The notes under the pieces: model-generated
The model's database searches: none
Told to the model about the DNA's origin: nothing
The model's input: the letters and a program-made list of their open reading frames with translations, nothing else
Made by a program: the position numbers and the translations under genes
Shown here: in pieces, positions 22,400-33,392 of the stretch
Numbering within the stretch: the first letter of the stretch is position 1
Layout of the letters: every line of letters begins with the position of its first letter
Assembly: GCA_022059125.1 (NCBI GenBank)
Contig: JAEUWY010000020.1
Span: 2,170,001 to 2,234,000, forward strand
Direction of reading: 5' to 3'
DNA: 64,000 nucleotides
Source of the DNA: Corynespora cassiicola
Lineage: Eukaryota > Ascomycota > Dothideomycetes > Pleosporales > Corynesporascaceae

Positions 22400-24739
22400 A
22401 TGGCCGCCTTGCCGATTATGGCCGGCAGCGCTGAGAGTATATCATCATCGCACCGACGTCGGTCGTCGTCCTCATCCACCTCCGCCCATTCCAGCGCGCC
22501 GCGTCGCTTCAGCCAGCACTCCGTCTTCGCCAAAAACGTTCTGATGAGCAAGATAACCCTTCCGAGCCCCCCAGAATCCGCTCCGCCCCCCGTCGCGCGC
22601 GGCGAGGACCCCCCGCGCCCCGTCTCTGCGCAACCCGCATTATCTTCGTCCGCACAGCCCGGCGCACCGCGCAGCGTGCCGCCTTCCAATGACCCTGCCA
22701 CAGCGCCCGCTGCTGCCCCGCCGAAGCTCCATCAGCATGCAGACCTGAAGCCTCTACCCTATGTGGGCGCCCGCCATGGCCATGGCCCCAGTATTGCCAA
22801 AGATGGAGTAGGACCGGCGCTCAGCGACACTCCGGCCCCATCCCAGCCGGGTAGCCCACCAATGTAAAAATCTGCGCCGCCCACGCCTTGAGCAACCATC
22901 GCGCGCTGACATTGCTGCAGGAACGCCATGAAGAACGGTTCTGCCGCCTCGACGCCTCGAATCCGGCCCACCACCCTCGACATCCCCGGCCTGACAAAGT
23001 CAAAGGTCTCGCCCGACGGCAAGATTGCCCAGCGCGATGTGGGCTCCAAGCTGGTCATCGTCATGGTCGGCCTGCCCGCCCGCGGCAAGAGCTACATCAC
23101 CAAGAAGATGACGCGCTACCTCAACTGGCTGCAGCACGACACGAGGATCTTCAACGTCGGAGAGAGGCGTCGAGTCGCCGCCCATGGCCACAACTTCCGC
23201 CTGTCGTCAGCGAGCTGGGAGAGGATCCCGCCCAAGGTCGCCGAGGCTCTGCAGGACCACAACGCCACCCTGCCCGAGATTGCCGCAAAGATTCTCATCA
23301 ACGGTGACTCCGCCGGCACAAATGGCTTTTCGCCCCTGAACCTGCCCGAGCCCATCCGCCAGGAGCTCGAGACCGCCGTCGAGGATGCACCCCCCCGCGT
23401 CGAAGTGACCTCCCCCGAGGTGAATTCGCCTGGCCCCAAGAAGCCTGCCGAAGCCAACGGCGATGCCGCCGAGTCCGATGGGATGGATCAGTCGGCCAGC
23501 TTCTTCGACCCTGAGAACAAGAAGGCTGCCCAGATCCGCGAGCAGTGCGCCATGGAAACACTGGACGAGCTCCTGGAATGGATCCTCACCTCTGGTTCCG
23601 TCGGTATCTTCGACGCCACAAACAGCACCCTGGCCCGCAGGAAGCAGATCATGGAAAGGGTCCGCGAGCGGGCCGGTCCCGAGCTCAACGTCCTCTTTGT
23701 TGAGAGCGTGTGCAAGGACCCGACGCTACTCGAATCGAACATGCGCCTGAAACTCTCGGGCCCCGATTATGAGGGCAAGGACCCGACGGCTGCCTTGGAA
23801 GACTTCAAGAAGCGTGTTGCCATTTACGAAAAGAATTATGTTCCCCTTGGCGACTATGAAGAAGATAATAACATGCCCTACGTCAAGATGATTGATGTTG
23901 GGCGCAAGATGATATCTCACCAGGTCAAGGGCTTCCTCGCCGGCCAAGCCGTCTATTACCTCCTCAACTTCAACCTGGCGCCCCGCTCCATTTGGATCAC
24001 CCGCCATGGCGAGTCGGAGGACAATGTGGCTGGCAAAATTGGTGGAGACTCCAATTTGAGCGAGAACGGCCGCAAGTACGCCCAAGCCATCACTCGCTTC
24101 ATCGACAATCAGCGCAAAGCCTGGGATGTGCATCAGGCGGACAAGATCGCCAACAGCCATTTCCCTCCTGTTCCAGGTGACCACACGCCTCCTAACCCAT
24201 ACTTTGCGACCGAATCTGAGCCCAAGAACTTTTGCGTATGGACATCAATGCTGAAACGCAGTATCCAGACTGCAGAATTCTTCTGCGAAGACCAGTATGA
24301 TATCAAGCAGATGCGCATGCTTGACGAGCTCAATGCCGGCTTGATGGAAGGCCTGACTTATGACGAGATCAGGTCCAAGTTTGGCGAAGAGTTCCAGCGC
24401 CGCAAGCTCGACAAACTGTCTTATCGGTACCCTGGCCCTGGAGGTGAAGGTTACTTGGATGTAATCAACCGCGTCCGGCCAGTCATTGTGGAGCTCGAGA
24501 GGATGACTGACCACTGTCTGTTGATCACCCATCGCTCAGTTGCACGCGTTCTGCTCGCCTACTTCCAGGGACTGAACCGTGAGGATGTGGCGGATCTAGA
24601 CGCACCTTTGGGCATGCTATATCAGTTGGAGCCTAAGCCATACGGAGTCGAGTTCAAGGCTTGGCGGTACAACTCTGACACCGGCGGCTTCGACCATCTC
24701 CCTCACTACAAGCTGCGCAGAGCTCTCTCCCACCACTGA
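22400..24739 (+). CDS. 6-phosphofructo-2-kinase/fructose-2,6-bisphosphatase
   Basis: Exon 1 22400-22863, 57-nt intron (GTAAAA...CTGCAG), exon 2 22921-24739; 760 residues. The first 195 residues are Ser/Pro/Ala-rich and disordered, likely regulatory. The kinase domain has the Walker A GLPARGKS (about 205-212). Between FNVGERRR and SFFDPENKKAAQIREQ there is an insertion of about 90 residues. The phosphatase domain has ITRHGESEDN, with the phosphorylated His near 517, and LMEGLTYDEI and LLITHRSVARVL. Both halves therefore keep key residues. The enzyme makes and breaks fructose-2,6-bisphosphate, the activator of phosphofructokinase-1. The ATG at 22400 is chosen as the first Met of a plausible N-terminus; the frame is open further up to 21950, so the start is uncertain. 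Confidence 0.93.
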
Positions 24740-27692
24740 TACCCCTTCGGTGTTTCCGATCTTGCCTCTCTTTCCTTCAGCAATCTGTGTTATTAATACT
24801 TTTCGCCTCTACGTTGGACTTTGATTTTTCTTTCGTTGCTTGGCTTATCGATTCCCGATGCTTTTTTTCCAACAACTCTCAATGGTCTTCAAACTCACAT
24901 TTGTTTGTCTTCAATGTTCCTTCTCACGCTGATGAATCATCATGGCATTTATCTGGCGCTCGGAGGGTAGCTTGAAGACAGTAGACGGCCGCGGCTTCCT
25001 TTTTTCTTTCAAGGCCACGGATCCCCCCTTTATCTCTATCTACGACTGGCGTTTTAATGGACACGGAGGTGATGGAGGTGGTCAGTCAATGGATTTTGTT
25101 TTTCTCCCATGGCACTCACGATTTGTCATGACGAAAGGGAGAGCGATAGCTAACGGGAAATATGGCCGGTCCTGTTTGTTCTCTTCGACAAGCTTGAGAT
25201 TTGCCAGCATTCCCCATGCGCGCAGCCTTTTTTTTATTCCTCCCCCAACGACTGCCTTGGTGAGGTAGACCTTTATGATTGTACCATCGAACTCTATGAC
25301 TTTTCCCTCCCTTTCCTCCACGAACTATCTACTGCATGGCTGTCTATTGGCATGCGCGGTGTATATTAGACGGCTGCAATAGACTAGAGTCTACGTACGC
25401 AACAGCGTATCCTTTTTTTTTCCCTCTAGCTCAAATGCAACACCAGATCTCGTGTACGTGCCTGTGTATCTTGTGCACGTACCTAGCCACACTTCCAACA
25501 CACCTTGTGTCCTCTCCCCCCCTCGTACATGTGTAAACAGCACCCAGGGTGACATGGTACCGTCGCAGCAACGGCAACACCAACACGCCAATTGCGCAAG
25601 GCGTCTTTGGTGAGGGACCCGACCTGACGCGACCCGACGCAGAACCCTTTCAAACACCTCAACAGGATAGCATTTTCGGCTAGGTACCCTCCAACGCCCC
25701 CCTCCCAGGACCACGCCATATACTGCAGCACTTTTTCTTTTTTTCTTTCTTCCTTTCCCCTGCATCTGCGGTCTGCATTGTCTTCTCCGCGGAACGGCAG
25801 GGGCGAATTAAGCTCTTCCCCTCTGGCTGCGTTTGCGCAGGTCCAAGACCTTGGCTAAAACGCCACACGCGCGCCCCGCTTGCTTGCCTGCCTGCTTGCT
25901 TAGTATTAGGGCAAAAGTGTTGGGTCAGCTTGTTTGATGAGATCGAGAGCCTAGTGGTTTGGATTAGGATAGGCTGTATTGTAATGGGATATGTCGAGTT
26001 TAGGGGACGAGATGAGAGGGTTTTGTGGTTGATGGTCTCACTAGAGTGGACATATACACTGGCTGGTATCCTTGAATGCATGAGATGAAAGAGCACGATA
26101 AGAGGTCTTGAGAGTACACTGGTGTTGATTGGGATGATCGTGGGCTTAGGTGCTAGCCTTTTTCTAAAAAGAAAAAAAAAGAGTTGATCTAGTGCAAATA
26201 GACATGACAGTTGGAATTGACGTTTCCCTCTACTATGTTTCATTCACTCTGTGGCTCAATGCTCATGCTACCAGATACCAAGATTGCGCAAAGTGTGGGT
26301 AGTACTACTAGCGGGTTCAAGATGCTCAATATGTCAATACGGCCCAACGCCCCAATGCTGAGAATATCCAACTCTTCACACTTCTCTGCTAGAAGCTGTT
26401 ATGAACACAACTATCCTCCAGCCTTTCCCTCATAAAATGGATTTCTTACAAAACTTGCAGCCATATTCCAAAGCCAGTCTTCACCTTCGCGCACTCCAAC
26501 CTCCAGCATCCCCCCACAACTATACCACGCCATCCCGCCATGTACCCGCAACCAAACCCCCCCGCCCCGAAAACTCTGCCCCTGCCAACCGCAAAATGTG
26601 TAGCCCCTCCATAACCCACCCTTCCCCCCCTCCTCCTAACCATTTCTCCACCACTCGATTGAGCAACCGAGCACATGTACCGCCGCGCTCGGCCCGACAG
26701 TCCATCCGAATTACCCCGGCCACGCAAATCCCTTCCCTCTTTCCCCTCTCCCTTCCTTCGGCTCTAGCAATGATGTCACATCCTGCACTCGTGTGGGTAT
26801 ACCCGGGGAAAAAAGACGTCACGGATGCTGCAGGCAGGCAGGCAGGCAGACAGACAGACAGGCAGCGGTGAAGAGCGCTTCGCTGGCGTGCGTCGTTCGG
26901 GAGAGAGAAAAAAAAAGGGGGGTGGCGGCGTGGGGAATACCCACCGAACTTCAAGTCAATGGGAGTAATCGTTTTCCTTTCGCTCCCAACTCTGACTTCA
27001 TGGTGCAGGTGGGAGTGGTCAGGCAAGGGCGTGGTACCGGGTAGGTGGGCAGGGGTTAGTGCTTGGCATGGTATAGTATGGTAAATGGCGCCATGCATAG
27101 GCTTGCTTTTTTTCGCGGCCCTGTTCTTGGGATCGGGTCCCCTACAAGATTCCAGGCGAGCGAGGCCGTCAGCATCAACCCGAATGCATCCGGGTCTCCG
27201 TGGTGCAGACGCGTTCGTCGGCGCAGTGTCCCGGAAGCATTCGGACACAAAGAACACGATGCCCTGTGATGCAACCATGACTTACCAAAGCAGTTCCGAG
27301 GTTGAATCAAGGCCTTCGCTAATGAACCAGGAACAGGAAAGTCTAGCCTGATCAGGCAACATTGCGTTGCCTGAACGGGATGGCGTGATGCAATCGGACT
27401 TCACGATCGGCCTACTGCGCCGCATGCTCGCTTCACGCTGTCGCCATATATGCAACCTTAAAAAGACGTGTAAAGCTATAGGCGAGCACGATTACTGTGC
27501 CCTGGTGTACAATAGATAAGACGTATCATGGGATGCCACCAATAACAAACCACAATAAAAACTATTTATATATCATGATAGCTAGCAAAGTCGCACCAAT
27601 CTTTATCATAGTAGCGCTGTGCTCATTGATCCAGGACGAGCACTTGCAATTTTGAGCGCAATATAAACAAGCTATTTTAGAGGGATTTTCTT
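24740..27692. other. Long intergenic region (about 2.95 kb)
   Basis: No supportable gene. 24740-25300 looks like T-rich 3' UTR. A CAGG/CAGA microsatellite sits at 26831-26865. Several open frames of 80-250 codons overlap on both strands without splice logic or recognisable products. The region lies between the stop of PFKFB and the stop of the CCCH gene, i.e. between convergent genes, so its length is unusual. Confidence 0.5.
26831..26865. repeat. CAGG/CAGA tetranucleotide microsatellite
   Basis: About nine tandem units of CAGG and CAGA in direct succession. Likely length-variable. Confidence 0.85.
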
Positions 27693-29567
27693 TTAGGCCG
27701 CATAGCTTTGGATGCCGCTCTCGTCCCATCTTTCATACTTGACCTTGTCCATGCCGTGGGTATGTCTGAGGTTGCAAGTATCTGGGTACGGGCAGCGTCC
27801 TTGGTCACGTTCAAATGAACATTGGTGACCTAGATCTGTTTACGACATCAATTCTGGACCAGCCTAGGCCGCAAAAAGGGCCTCAACTTACAACAGTCAA
27901 GATTTTCGCAGTAGCGGTTTTTACAGGCGAGCGAACGCGTCTTATATCGCAGGGCATTGGTTTCGCTAGCGCTCAATCTTGGTTCGTGCTGAAAAAGACA
28001 AAAGTCTCCCTGGTTGCATTTCCCTCTGTTCAGATGCCAGTGATTGCACAAGTTACGGCCAGTTTTGCCCATGCGCTTGTCAATTGATTCGGCAGCAGCA
28101 CGGTCACGAGGTGGGAGCGGTTCATCAAGGCGCTCGCCATCTTTGTTGTAGTATACGTATTTCTTCTTGGGAATTTTAGCAAGTGATGAATTTCCATTGG
28201 CTGTAACTGGAGCAGGATTGGAAGAGGTCTTTCCAATCGTCGACCAGGACGCCCCAGACGAGTCTGTAGATTGGCCAGCTAGAGAAGACGCAGTAGTACT
28301 TGGAGATGAAGCCATCGGGACAGACTGAGCGCCAGATGAAGTCGGCGCAGGCGACGCAGAAGGCGACGGCTTCTTGTTGGTCATGCTCCTTACAAGCTGC
28401 ACTGGCGAAGCCTGGGCGGTAGTGGCAACTGGAGCCTGTATCGGAGGCTGAGTATAGGTTTGAGGAGAATACTCTGGTAATGGATCTGGCCTGAAGATAT
28501 TATCAAACCTGACGTGCCTGAAGTTTGGCAATTCAACGAAGCCTCGTTGGGCCGGAGTCGACTCAAGTAGGGAGATGCGTGCGGCTTTGGCCGCATTATG
28601 CTTATATTGATCTAAGTTGAGGAGATACCCGGCGTCATGGCACCCTCCAAAGATGATGTGCCTACAAGTGGGATTGTCGCTGAATGTGCGAAGCATTTCT
28701 GCGAGCATCCAGGCGTTAGCGACAGAACGAGCTGGTCGCGAACCAGGATAGTGGTGGTGGTAGTAGTAGTAGTAGTAATAGTACCTTTAATCTTGTGATC
28801 GGCGCGTTCCTTTCCTTGCCCAACATCAATAATATTAAAAAAAGGTTGATTGACATTGAAACTTTGGGCAAACGATCGTAGATCTTGTGAATGTCGTACA
28901 AGCTGTACTGAAGCCAATTTTTGAGCCAACTTATCCAGGCTGACGTAAACATTGACCATTACGGACCAATTGCCTGAATTGCTGTAAATAGAGGCAATAT
29001 GGTCATGAATTGCGTGTTGGAGCATCGAGGCAGCCTCAGACCCACCGTTTCCGGCCGCCTGAAGCAGCTGATCCTGAAACTGTCGAGGTGTTAGATGGGG
29101 TCAGACAAGATGAAAGAGCCGAAGAGGGGGGGGGGGGGGCTACAAGAACGCCATCTCCGTCAATAAGTGCTAACACGAAAGAGCTATTTTCCTGCAACGC
29201 GGGGGTCAGCGTGAGACGAGCGAAGGTGAGGCTGGGCGAGGACAGCGCACCAACTCGCGCTGGGTGTCGGTGACCTGGCGCTGCATTTGTTCGACGGACC
29301 GCTGATAATTTCGCCGAATATCTCGCTCGCTCGCATAGTCGTTTTTCAAATTGGCATGTTCTTCAGTTAATGCAGCATACCTGTGTAGCACGTCCTGGCG
29401 GAGGGGTCAGCAGCGGAGTCATCAGAGGGCAACGAAAGCCAACGCACAGCGAGTAGCTTTTGTCGCTCGTCGTCGGAGCGCTGAAAGCCCTGCATCTTGG
29501 CCACGAAATCGGGCAGATCGCCGTCGCCCATGATACCGACCATGTTGGCGCCGTATGTCATGGCCAT
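27693..29567 (-). CDS. CCCH zinc-finger protein with NYN/PIN-like N-terminal domain
   Basis: Six exons: 29567-29448, 29394-29251, 29191-29144, 29079-28785, 28698-27892 and 27829-27693; 516 residues. A coiled coil (about 40-90) is followed by a globular domain with acidic motifs at strand ends (SFVLALIDGDGVLFQ, FNIIDVGQGKERADHKI, HIIFGGCHDAGYLL). I read this as an NYN/PIN-like nuclease fold; this is inference from pattern. A Ser/Pro/Thr linker leads to CCCH zinc fingers: LCNHWHLNRGKC...FCLFQH and a second cysteine cluster (CKNRYCENLDCCHQC...CPYPDTCNLRH). Such proteins are common in Pezizomycotina and probably bind RNA. Intron 3 begins GTAG followed directly by 14 C, and intron 4 contains a (TAC)n repeat. 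Confidence 0.88.
29126..29139. repeat. Homopolymer G14 inside an intron
   Basis: Fourteen G on the plus strand, i.e. C14 on the coding strand, starting 4 nt downstream of the donor of the third intron of the CCCH gene. Confidence 0.9.
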
Positions 29568-30134
29568 CAGAGCGCAATGTCGCAGTTCAGGCTTGGAGGC
29601 ACGCAGGCACGGAGAGGATGGTCGACGAAGGCAACAGCTGAAGGTGGCTGCGATTACTTAATTCTGGGAGCTTGGCTCGCTTGCTGTCGAATCGCCTGGT
29701 CACCGGTGGGTGCACCTATCACAGCGCCACGCTCCGCTGCCATCACGGCTGCCACCATACCATGGCGCACGACACCGCACGGCCGGCCCACGCCTTGCGT
29801 GCCTGGCCTATATTAGTCGCTGGGCTGTGCTAGAATCTTCGCCTTGTGCCCGCTTGTGCCCGCCTGTGCCACCCCGCCGTCGGCAGAGCATCCCTCAGCT
29901 CACCCTCCCATGCGCGACGCGGGGGCCGAGCACCGCGAAGCTTCCCCCCCCCGACCCCACAGTATGACGCTGCAAATCGCATGATGGGACAGCCTTCCCG
30001 GCCAGCTTAAAGGCGGGGGAGCCCATCCGCCGCGCCCGCCGTGCTTGACGTGCTTGACGTGCTCAACCGCAACTCAACCGTCGTTGCTTTCTGGCCCCCG
30101 TCGTACCGTCTCCGCCCGCTTCGCACACGCAACA
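29568..30134. other. Divergent promoter region (CCCH / GST)
   Basis: 567 nt between divergent starts. No gene seen; C-rich stretches near 29940-29960 and TATATTAG near 29809. Confidence 0.55.
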
Positions 30135-30929
30135 ATGGCCACCACCAAGAAGGCCCGCACCCACCCGCCCTACGAGCTGCTGTACTGGCCCGAGATCCCT
30201 GGCCGCGGTGAATTCATCCGTCTCGCCTTCGAGGCCGCCGGCGTGTCCTACACCGACGTCTGCAACGAGAAAAAGGACGGCATCAACGAGGTGCTGGCCA
30301 TCAAGGACGACAAGCTGACCGTCGACAAGGACGGCAACCCACCCGTCTTCGCCCCTCCCGCTCTGCGCGTGCCCGGCGAGGGTAAGGACGGCAAGAGCCT
30401 AGTGCTGTACCAGACGCCCAGCATCCTCGCCTACCTGGGCGACCGTCTAGGTCTTGCTGGCGAGGATGAGATTGAGAAGCACTGGATCCTGTCCCACACC
30501 CTCGCCGCACTCGACCTGAACAACGAGGCACATGACACCCACCACCCAATAGCCGTAGCGAAATATTACGAGGAGCAAAAGGATGAGGCCCTCAAAAAGG
30601 CCCAAGATTTCAGAGAGAATCGCATCCCCAAATTCTTCGGCTATTTCGAACGTTTGCTCCAGGGCAACGAGCCTGCCGGCAAGGGAAAGCACCTGGTAGG
30701 AGGGAAGCTGTCATATGCAGACACGACCCTGTGGCACATCCTCAACGGTCTCAAGTTTGCTTTCCCCAAGGAGCTGGAGGCCAGGGAGAAGGACTTCCCT
30801 TTGCTCTTTGAGACCTTTTACCCGAGCGTGCAGGAGCACAGCGGTCTGAAGGAGTACTTGGCCAGCAGCCGGAGGAAGCCATTTTCCATGGGCATCTTCC
30901 GCCATTACCCAGAGCTAGACAGGCACTAA
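30135..30929 (+). CDS. Glutathione S-transferase
   Basis: Intronless, 264 residues. The start at 30135 has a good context (AACAATGGCC); the frame is open to 30045 but the upstream part is low-complexity. The N-terminal thioredoxin-fold domain has YELLYWPEIPGRGEFIRLAF, with the probable catalytic Tyr at the first strand end, and the glutathione-binding turn VLYQTPSILAYLGDRL. The C-terminal helical domain includes GGKLSYADTTLWHILNGL, the N-capping Ser/Asp box. Compared with short sigma-class enzymes it has an insertion around KDDKLTVDKDGNPPVFAPPALRV. Role: conjugation of glutathione to electrophiles in the cytosol. Confidence 0.92.
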   Translation: MATTKKARTHPPYELLYWPEIPGRGEFIRLAFEAAGVSYTDVCNEKKDGINEVLAIKDDKLTVDKDGNPPVFAPPALRVPGEGKDGKSLVLYQTPSILAYLGDRLGLAGEDEIEKHWILSHTLAALDLNNEAHDTHHPIAVAKYYEEQKDEALKKAQDFRENRIPKFFGYFERLLQGNEPAGKGKHLVGGKLSYADTTLWHILNGLKFAFPKELEAREKDFPLLFETFYPSVQEHSGLKEYLASSRRKPFSMGIFRHYPELDRH

Positions 30930-31125
30930 GTTGGGGTAGCATGCGCGAAACAGGAACATCAGCAGTGGCTCAGATAAATCCTTCTGTCACATCAAACAAA
31001 GTCAATTGAAAAAAAAGTGGTATCCGTATGCCCTAATCTGGGCTCATGTCATTTTTGATGCCGAGTACACATGATGCATAGCCCAAGCCGTACTCCCAAC
31101 CCGTTAAGAACCCAACCGAAGCCGT

Positions 31126-32025
31126 CTAGTAGTCAGCAGCAGCGCTCTGGGGGAACTCGAAGTTGACGCCCTTGCCAGTGAGGCGCTTGTAGACCTCGGA
31201 GTAGGTGTCGAGCCTGTAGTCGACGCCGCCACGCTCCTTCTCGTCGAGAACAACCTTGAGGATCTTGCTGCCGTCCTCGCGGGTCCTGAGGCGCTTGCCG
31301 ACAATCTCGACGGGGTAGACGAGGTCGGTAAGGATGGCGTCGTGGACAGCAGTCAGGGTGCGCGAACGGGGGCGCTTCTGGGTCTGCGAGGTGCGCGAGC
31401 GGTTGGAGCGCTTGGGGCGGGGCAGAATGCGGCGGGAAGCAACGATCAGAACGTGGCGGTCGGAGAACTTCTTCTCGAGCTCACGGGTGAGACTGCAATC
31501 AATATTAGCCCACCTGCTTGCGACCTTCGCAAATCCGGCGCAGATACATACCGCTGCTGGGACTTGTGCCAGCCCTGGAGGAGAGGAACAGGGACGAAGA
31601 TGACAATCGCCTTCCTGCCGTGGCCAACCTCGATCTAAGAATCCTGGTGTCAGCGTACTGTATGTACGTAGCTGCCCAGTGCCCACCGCCTCTTCGATTC
31701 GACCAAAATGTATGTGTGCAAGCGCTTTCGGCGAACGAGAGCGCGGCGATGGGACGCTGAATAGGCCTGCGGACGAGGTAGTGCTTCATCTTACCTCGCG
31801 AGCGGAGACGAATTGGAGAGGGCGCAGAGAGCTCTTCATGTCGGGGATGTTCTGCTCGAGATCGTAGAGAGCATTGGCGATGCTCGTCTCGATCTCAGAG
31901 GGGTTCTGCCTCGACGGGCTGTTGGGGGCGATCTTGTTGAGCGCAGGCGACGACATTTTGGCGGCTTCGTCGAGGTTGTCGAGGAGGTTGTCGAATTCCG
32001 GGTTGAAGTTCGCTGTGCTGGACAT
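31126..32025 (-). CDS. RPS7: 40S ribosomal protein S7 (eS7)
   Basis: Exons 32025-31795, 31634-31552 and 31492-31126; 226 residues from the first ATG. The protein from Met24 on is classic eS7: [75 protein letters not shown]. Intron positions conserve the frame (GTAAGA...CTTAG; GTATGT...TGCAG). Homologues normally start at the residue equivalent to Met24 (ATG at 31956). The 23-residue extension is therefore either an alternative N-terminus or leader sequence. Both ATGs share the context AAAATGTC. Component of the small ribosomal subunit, high expression expected. Confidence 0.95.
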
Positions 32026-32236
32026 TTTCGAAGTTTGTGCCAGTCGCTAAGCGAAGCGCGCTAGTGCCGATGCGCTAACCCATATCCGGATAGGGGTCGC
32101 CTTGGCCCCTTCCATCCCAGGCACGCGACAAGACCACACCAGAGAACAGGAGATGTAGTCGACAAATCATCTATTTCTATTGATCTAACAGTGATCCCCT
32201 CTTTCAAACGATACTGAGTAAACTAATGGATACATC

Positions 32237-33392
32237 TTATCGCGTTGAATCCTTGTATATGGGAATTGCCCAGTACATCAGCCCATTCAGAATCGCCGTG
32301 CTGATATCCCCAGCCCAGTGGATGTAGTGATAATCGAATCTCTCTGTATACCGTCAATTCCCTTCCTTCTGATTGACTCAGATATGCTCTTCTTACCTCC
32401 GGCTGCCATTAGTCCCAGACAACGGGCTGGGTTAAGACTGGCTCCGGAATAACCTTGCCGCGCGATGCCAGACGCGAAGCTACAAAGTGCGATTGCGAGA
32501 CCAATCTGCCGGCATCAGTACCTGCATTCTCTCAGATATGCATCACAACTTACCAGTATTGGAGAAAGCGCTGGTCCGAAAACGTCCCGCTGTCTTGGGT
32601 CAAGACCGACGCCGAAAGCGATCATTACCAGTGCAAAGGACGACATGGTTTCCAACACATAACTGCATACTGTTAGCCTACATGGCATGAGAATTCCACC
32701 ATCACTTACGCCTCAGCCGGTGCTACAAGACTCGGGTCTACATAGCACCCAGGGATTATATGAAGCGACTCTGCCGGTGTGCCCAAGCTTGCTCGGACAA
32801 GGAACCCAGCTACCACTGCTCCCGCACACTGGAAGAAGACATACAGAACGGTTCGTGGGAAGATGGACAGGCGAGCTGTGAATGTAGAAATGGTGATGAG
32901 AGGGTTGAAATGGCCACCAGACACTGGACCGCCAGCGAAAATGAACAGCGATATCAGGAGAAAGTTTGTGATTGCACCGAAGATTGCTGGAGTAATGGGC
33001 CCCAGTGATGTCGCCGTACCAGCTGGTCCAAGTCCGACTGCAATCAATCCCGAAAGGTAAATCTGTAGACAGCTTCCAACGCCTTCGATTGTGGACTCCT
33101 TCCATAGCTCGACATCGGCGAAACCGCGTAGACTGAAACTTTGCGCCCACGAGAAGGAAGCAGCGGCATCGGGTACCTTTGAGATGATACTGACAAAAGA
33201 TGCATCGCTGGGCGACAGTGTGAATTCCTGGTTTCCGCCGATACGTCCTGCAAATGGTCTAGAAGCAACCGGAGGCGTTCGTCCGTGTGACTTTCGCCGC
33301 TGACGAAGCTCGCTCTGTGATCCGGTCTCTGCCATCTCGACGTCCTCGGAGCGTGCCATGGTGATGTCGAAGTGGTTTATATCAAGAACCAT
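32237..33392 (-). CDS. MIP-family aquaporin/glycerol channel
   Basis: Exons 33392-32710, 32662-32554, 32505-32397 and 32343-32237 give 335 residues. The long polar N-terminus (about 100 residues, with RRKSHGRTPP) is followed by six-helix MIP topology. The two pore half-helix motifs are visible: SGGHFNPLITI (Asn163-Pro-Leu, a variant of NPA) and SGASLNPARC (Asn289-Pro-Ala). The C-terminal helix contains HYIHWAGDISTAILNGL. Start: ATG 33392, the codon before it is GTG. It should conduct water or small uncharged solutes across a membrane; the substrate cannot be decided from sequence. The neighbouring upstream DNA is AT-rich. Confidence 0.9.

Noticed and set aside
26520..27278. 252-codon minus-strand open frame in the gap after PFKFB
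   Set aside because: Crosses a CAGG/CAGA microsatellite, no recognisable domain, overlaps frames on the other strand.
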